Translations under genes and position numbers: made by a program
Notes under the pieces: generated by a model
Databases searched by the model: none
Told to the model about the DNA's origin: nothing
Seen by the model: only the letters and a program-made list of their open reading frames with translations
Assembly: GCA_012513245.1 (NCBI GenBank)
Contig: JAAZCN010000074.1
Location: 1 to 8,586 of the forward strand
Length of the DNA: 8,586 nt
Reading direction: 5' to 3'
Source of the DNA: Synergistaceae bacterium
GTDB taxonomy: Bacteria; Synergistota; Synergistia; Synergistales; Synergistaceae
Shown here: positions 5,395 to 8,586 of the stretch, piece by piece
Position numbering within the stretch: the first letter of the stretch is position 1
How the letters are laid out: the number at the start of each line of letters is the position of its first letter

Positions 5395-7284
5395 TCAGGC
5401 AGTATCTTTATCTTTAAATAAATTAGCTAACACGTCTTCCATTTCATGTGCCGGCATAGGTTTATAAAAATAGTATCCTTGCATTTGGTCACACATACAT
5501 TGGTTTAAAAATTCCATCTGCTCTTTTGTCTCAACGCCTTCAGCAATTATTTTGAATCCAAGATCAGATGCTAATGAAATAATCGCCCTTGTAATTGTCT
5601 CATCTTTATTACTGACTCCTATACCTTGGACAAAAGACATATCTATCTTGACTTTGTCAACGGGCAATCCTTTAATTCGGTTTAAAGAAGAATACTCCTT
5701 TCCGAAGTCATCAATTGCCAAGGTGACTCCTATGTTTTTTATTTTTTCAAATGTTTCTTTTATTTTATCGTTAGTATCCATGGCTGTACTCTCTGTGATC
5801 TCTACTTCTAAATATTTAGCCTCTAAAGAATTTTCCTCTAAAACATCTTCTATTTGTTCAATAATACCTGGATGAATAAGCTGATGAACTGAAAAGTTGA
5901 TGGCAAATTTAATTGTTTTAAATCCTTTTTCTTGCCACTCTTTACATTGCTTACATGCTGTTTTTAAAACCCAATTACCGATCGACAAGATCATTCGTGT
6001 TTTTTCTGTCAATGGTATAAATTTAAACGGTGAAACAAAGCCAAATTGCGGATGCTTCCATCGGAGTAAAACCTCTACTCCAAGTATCTCTCCGGTCGAT
6101 CCATTAACCTGTGGCTGGTAATATAGTATCATTTCATTTCGTTCAATAGCCATATAAAGATCGTTAATTAATGATATATTTTCAAGTGTTGAGTTTTTTA
6201 AATCATTTGAGCACTTATAATATTGATTGTTACCGAGACTCTTGGCTTTAAACATAGCTATATCAGCATTTTTAATTAGAGTTGGAACATCATCACCATC
6301 TATCGGATATTGAGAAATCCCCAAACTTGCAGTAATGAAATGTTCCCGGCCACATAAAATAAAGGGTTCAGTAAAAATATCGATTACTTTAGACGCAATA
6401 ACATCTAAATTATCTTCATCTTTATAATCATTAAGATATAAAATAAATTCATCTCCGCCTTGTCGACAAACTGTATCGCGTTTTCTTACTACACTTAACA
6501 GTCTAATGGAAAGCTGTTTTAATAATTCATCTCCCTGATCATGACCTAAAGTATCATTGATCATTTTAAATCCATCAATATCGATAAACATAATGCTGAT
6601 CAATGTTTCTTGACTACGAGCTCGAATAATTCCTTGATTCACTCGGTCAATTAATAACAAACGGTTTGGCAAACCGGTTAATGCGTCATGGTAGGCCATA
6701 AAGTCTATCTTCTTATCAAAGTTTATTTGATTTATTCCCCCGGATAAAATCTTCGCCATAATTTGAAGCAGCTCTATATTTTCTTCTGTCCACTTTTTAG
6801 TTGATGTCACTGAATCGATCCCTATAAATGCCTGGATCTTTTCTTCTACAATTATAGGCACAGAAACCAAAGATTTTACATCTTGCCTGTAAAGTTGTTC
6901 CTGCTCCGTACTAGCTTCAGAAGGCATAACATTTACATCCTCAACATAAACCAGGTTGTTTTTATTAAGCTGATCTATCCACCAGGGGAAAACTTCCAGT
7001 GGTATTTCTTCGATTGTACGTACTTCGGGATTTATCCCATCACTGCACCATTCATGTGAATATGTCATTGTGTTGTTGTTATTATTTAATGTAAATAGAT
7101 AAGTTCTATCTACATTAAAAAAACTGCCTATCTTTCCTAATAAATTGTTAACATTTTCATCGAAGTTTTGTTGATTTAGACTCATAAAGTTGAAAGAAAT
7201 ATCCAAAACCATCTTTTGAAATGCAATTTGATAATCTTTTGCTTTTATTTTGTCTAAATATATTTTAATTTTATTTAAGCCCAT
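5395..7284 (-). CDS. GAF-GGDEF-EAL cyclic-di-GMP signalling protein
   Basis: This 629-residue protein appears soluble, with no transmembrane segment or signal peptide. A GAF-like sensor covers about 40-185, with a typical VKSLVSVPIIVEEKIQAFIGID strand pair near 136-157. The diguanylate cyclase domain follows (about 195-355), with an intact GGDEF at 276-280 and an RxxD inhibitory site (RKRD, 267-270) five residues before it. The phosphodiesterase domain (about 370-615) has EVL (404-406) instead of EAL but keeps the metal/catalytic set: Glu404, Asn463, Glu495, Asp525/526, Lys546, Glu582 and the DQMQGYYFYKP region. Loop 6 reads DDFGKEYSSL rather than DDFGTGYSSL. Both activities, or GTP-tuned phosphodiesterase activity, are therefore plausible. 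I chose the ATG at 7284 because GAGGTG lies 7 bases upstream; the ATG at 7299 has no Shine-Dalgarno. The gene is markedly AT-rich compared with the dap operon. Confidence 0.9.
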   Translation of the reverse strand: MGLNKIKIYLDKIKAKDYQIAFQKMVLDISFNFMSLNQQNFDENVNNLLGKIGSFFNVDRTYLFTLNNNNNTMTYSHEWCSDGINPEVRTIEEIPLEVFPWWIDQLNKNNLVYVEDVNVMPSEASTEQEQLYRQDVKSLVSVPIIVEEKIQAFIGIDSVTSTKKWTEENIELLQIMAKILSGGINQINFDKKIDFMAYHDALTGLPNRLLLIDRVNQGIIRARSQETLISIMFIDIDGFKMINDTLGHDQGDELLKQLSIRLLSVVRKRDTVCRQGGDEFILYLNDYKDEDNLDVIASKVIDIFTEPFILCGREHFITASLGISQYPIDGDDVPTLIKNADIAMFKAKSLGNNQYYKCSNDLKNSTLENISLINDLYMAIERNEMILYYQPQVNGSTGEILGVEVLLRWKHPQFGFVSPFKFIPLTEKTRMILSIGNWVLKTACKQCKEWQEKGFKTIKFAINFSVHQLIHPGIIEQIEDVLEENSLEAKYLEVEITESTAMDTNDKIKETFEKIKNIGVTLAIDDFGKEYSSLNRIKGLPVDKVKIDMSFVQGIGVSNKDETITRAIISLASDLGFKIIAEGVETKEQMEFLNQCMCDQMQGYYFYKPMPAHEMEDVLANLFKDKDTA

Positions 7285-7394
7285 AAAATCGCACCTCATT
7301 TTTTTGGCACGGGTCTAAACTCTTAATTAAAAAAAGGAGAACACTAATAACTTTGAAAGTTTACTTACGGCTCTCTGTTTTTCTGTTATCGATC

Positions 7395-8586
7395 CTATAT
7401 GTTTAGTAAACTTTTTGCCGTGGTGAAGAAAATAATCAGGGCAAAGGAATCAACGATAGTCGTTATCAATGGACTGGCCATCATCGCGGGGTCAACCTTG
7501 CATTTTTGGGCAATGATAGGAAGTATCCCGCCAACAATTTTAGCCAATACAACAGTAAAAAACAGAGTAATGCAGACTGTAAGAGATATCGACAGGCCGG
7601 CTTTTTCAAAATAATAAATCCTCAGGAAGTTAAAAGCGGACAAAACAAACCCGACTATAGATCCTACCTGGAGTTCCTTCATAAATACTCTCAAAACATC
7701 CTTGTTTTTTATTTTATCCAAAGCCAGGCCTCTTATGATCAGTGTAGATGACTGAGTGCCGGCATTTCCACCTGTATCCATGAGCATGGGGATGAATGAG
7801 GCAAGCAGAACAACAGACGTCAAAACCTTATCAAAACTTTTAATAATATTCCCTGTAAAAGTAGCGGAGATCATCAGGATCAAAAGCCAGGTTATTCTGT
7901 GTCTCGCCAATAAAAATACATTGGTCTTAAGGTACTCTTCCTCTGATGGCCGCATTGCAGCCATTCTCTGAAAGTCCTCGGTATTTTCCTGATAGATAAT
8001 ATCTACAATATCGTCAATTGTAACTATGCCGACCAACCTGCGTTCGCTGTCAACTACAGGCATAGAAATAAAGTCATATTTTTTAAATAAGGCTGTGATT
8101 ATTTCCTGATCATCATTTGTGTTTACATATTTAACGTTTACTTCCATGAGGTCTTTAACTATCATCGAATCATCGCTTAATACAAGTTTTCTGATCGAAA
8201 TAACTCCTTCAAGTCTTCTCTCATTGTCAATGATGTAGCAATTATCAATCGTTTCTTTATCTACACCTGTTTCTTTAATACGTTGTATTGCCTCTTTTAC
8301 TGTCATCTGGTCTTTTAGATCTACGAACTCTATCGTCATAATGCTTCCGGCAGAGCTTTCCGGATAATTCAGGAATTGATTGATAAGTTTTCTTGTTTTT
8401 TCATCCGAATTTTTGAGAACTTTCTTTACTATGTTTGACGGCATCTCTTCTAAAAAGTCGACCTTATCATCAAAGAAAAGTTTATCAAGAATATATTTAA
8501 TTTCTTCATCAGAGATCGACTCAATGATATATCTTTGAAGGTCATTCGATATGTGTGAGAAGACACCGGCTGCGATCTCTTTTGGA
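7395..8586 (-). CDS. mgtE: MgtE-type magnesium transporter, N-terminus outside window
   Basis: 396 residues are visible and the reading frame continues past 8586, so the ATG at 8444 (MPSNIV) is internal. The order matches MgtE. The end of the helical cytosolic N domain (1 to about 75) contains PKEIAAGVFSHI and FLEEMPSNIVKKVL. Two CBS domains follow, beginning around SIMTIEFV (81-88) and DLMEVNVKYV (145-154), the second with MPVVDSERRLVGIVTIDDIVD. About five membrane segments (230-388) complete it. Family signatures are PMLMDTGGNAGTQSST (266-281) and the final helix MASPLITTIVDSFALIIFF with Asp379, the likely counterpart of the conserved pore aspartate. MgtE is a homodimeric Mg2+ channel gated by Mg2+ binding at the cytosolic N and CBS domains. 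A 110-bp gap separates it from the GGDEF-EAL gene, with no convincing terminator. Confidence 0.92.
   Translation of the reverse strand, partial: PKEIAAGVFSHISNDLQRYIIESISDEEIKYILDKLFFDDKVDFLEEMPSNIVKKVLKNSDEKTRKLINQFLNYPESSAGSIMTIEFVDLKDQMTVKEAIQRIKETGVDKETIDNCYIIDNERRLEGVISIRKLVLSDDSMIVKDLMEVNVKYVNTNDDQEIITALFKKYDFISMPVVDSERRLVGIVTIDDIVDIIYQENTEDFQRMAAMRPSEEEYLKTNVFLLARHRITWLLILMISATFTGNIIKSFDKVLTSVVLLASFIPMLMDTGGNAGTQSSTLIIRGLALDKIKNKDVLRVFMKELQVGSIVGFVLSAFNFLRIYYFEKAGLSISLTVCITLFFTVVLAKIVGGILPIIAQKCKVDPAMMASPLITTIVDSFALIIFFTTAKSLLNI

Noticed and set aside
7285..7299. Start of the GGDEF-EAL protein at 7299
   Set aside because: No Shine-Dalgarno lies upstream, whereas GAGGTG precedes the ATG at 7284 by 7 bases.
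8442..8444. ATG at 8444 as the mgtE start
   Set aside because: The same frame stays open to the window edge and encodes more of the MgtE N domain (PKEIAAGVFSHI), so this Met is internal.

Overview
All seven convincing genes in this 8.6 kb window lie on the minus strand, so transcription runs from high to low coordinates. The mixture suggests a low-to-moderate GC anaerobic bacterium, either a Clostridia-type Firmicute or a Synergistota member. The clues are a DUF5320/DUF134 pair, a CoA-disulfide-reductase-like flavoprotein, the meso-diaminopimelate dehydrogenase route to lysine and purine-rich Shine-Dalgarno sites. This is inference: no rRNA or other lineage marker is present. I see no tRNA, rRNA, CRISPR array, transposase or attachment site.

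In transcription order the layout is as follows. (1) 8586-7395 is the C-terminal two thirds or more of an MgtE-type magnesium channel, cut by the window edge. (2) 7284-5395 encodes a GAF-GGDEF-EAL cyclic-di-GMP enzyme, visibly more AT-rich than its neighbours. (3) 5264-2645 is a tight dapA-dapB-ddh operon whose genes overlap by ATGA. It takes aspartate semialdehyde to meso-diaminopimelate in three enzymes. (4) 2542-1169 encodes an FAD/NAD(P)H oxidoreductase with a CoADR/Nox-type active-site cysteine. It is preceded by a CRP/FNR-like palindrome and followed by a clear terminator. (5) 1013-702 encodes a small cupin that has lost most canonical metal ligands, and it ends in a strong terminator. 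(6) 542-279 encodes a DUF5320 small Gly/Cys protein. (7) 221-1 is the N-terminal part of a DUF134 helix-turn-helix protein, cut by the window edge.

Most genes are housekeeping: cell wall/lysine precursor supply, Mg2+ uptake and second-messenger turnover. The most interesting stretch is the control region at 558-617. There a near-consensus promoter (TTGACA, 16 bp, TATAAT) for the DUF5320 gene is bracketed by two exact copies of an 18-bp sequence in inverted orientation. Each copy contains the perfect 12-bp palindrome TGACATATGTCA. A 10-bp match to the same site spans the start codon of the adjacent DUF134 gene. This looks like a tightly repressible switch for a poorly characterised DUF5320/DUF134 locus, with DUF134 as one candidate regulator. 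No gap between genes exceeds 300 bases.
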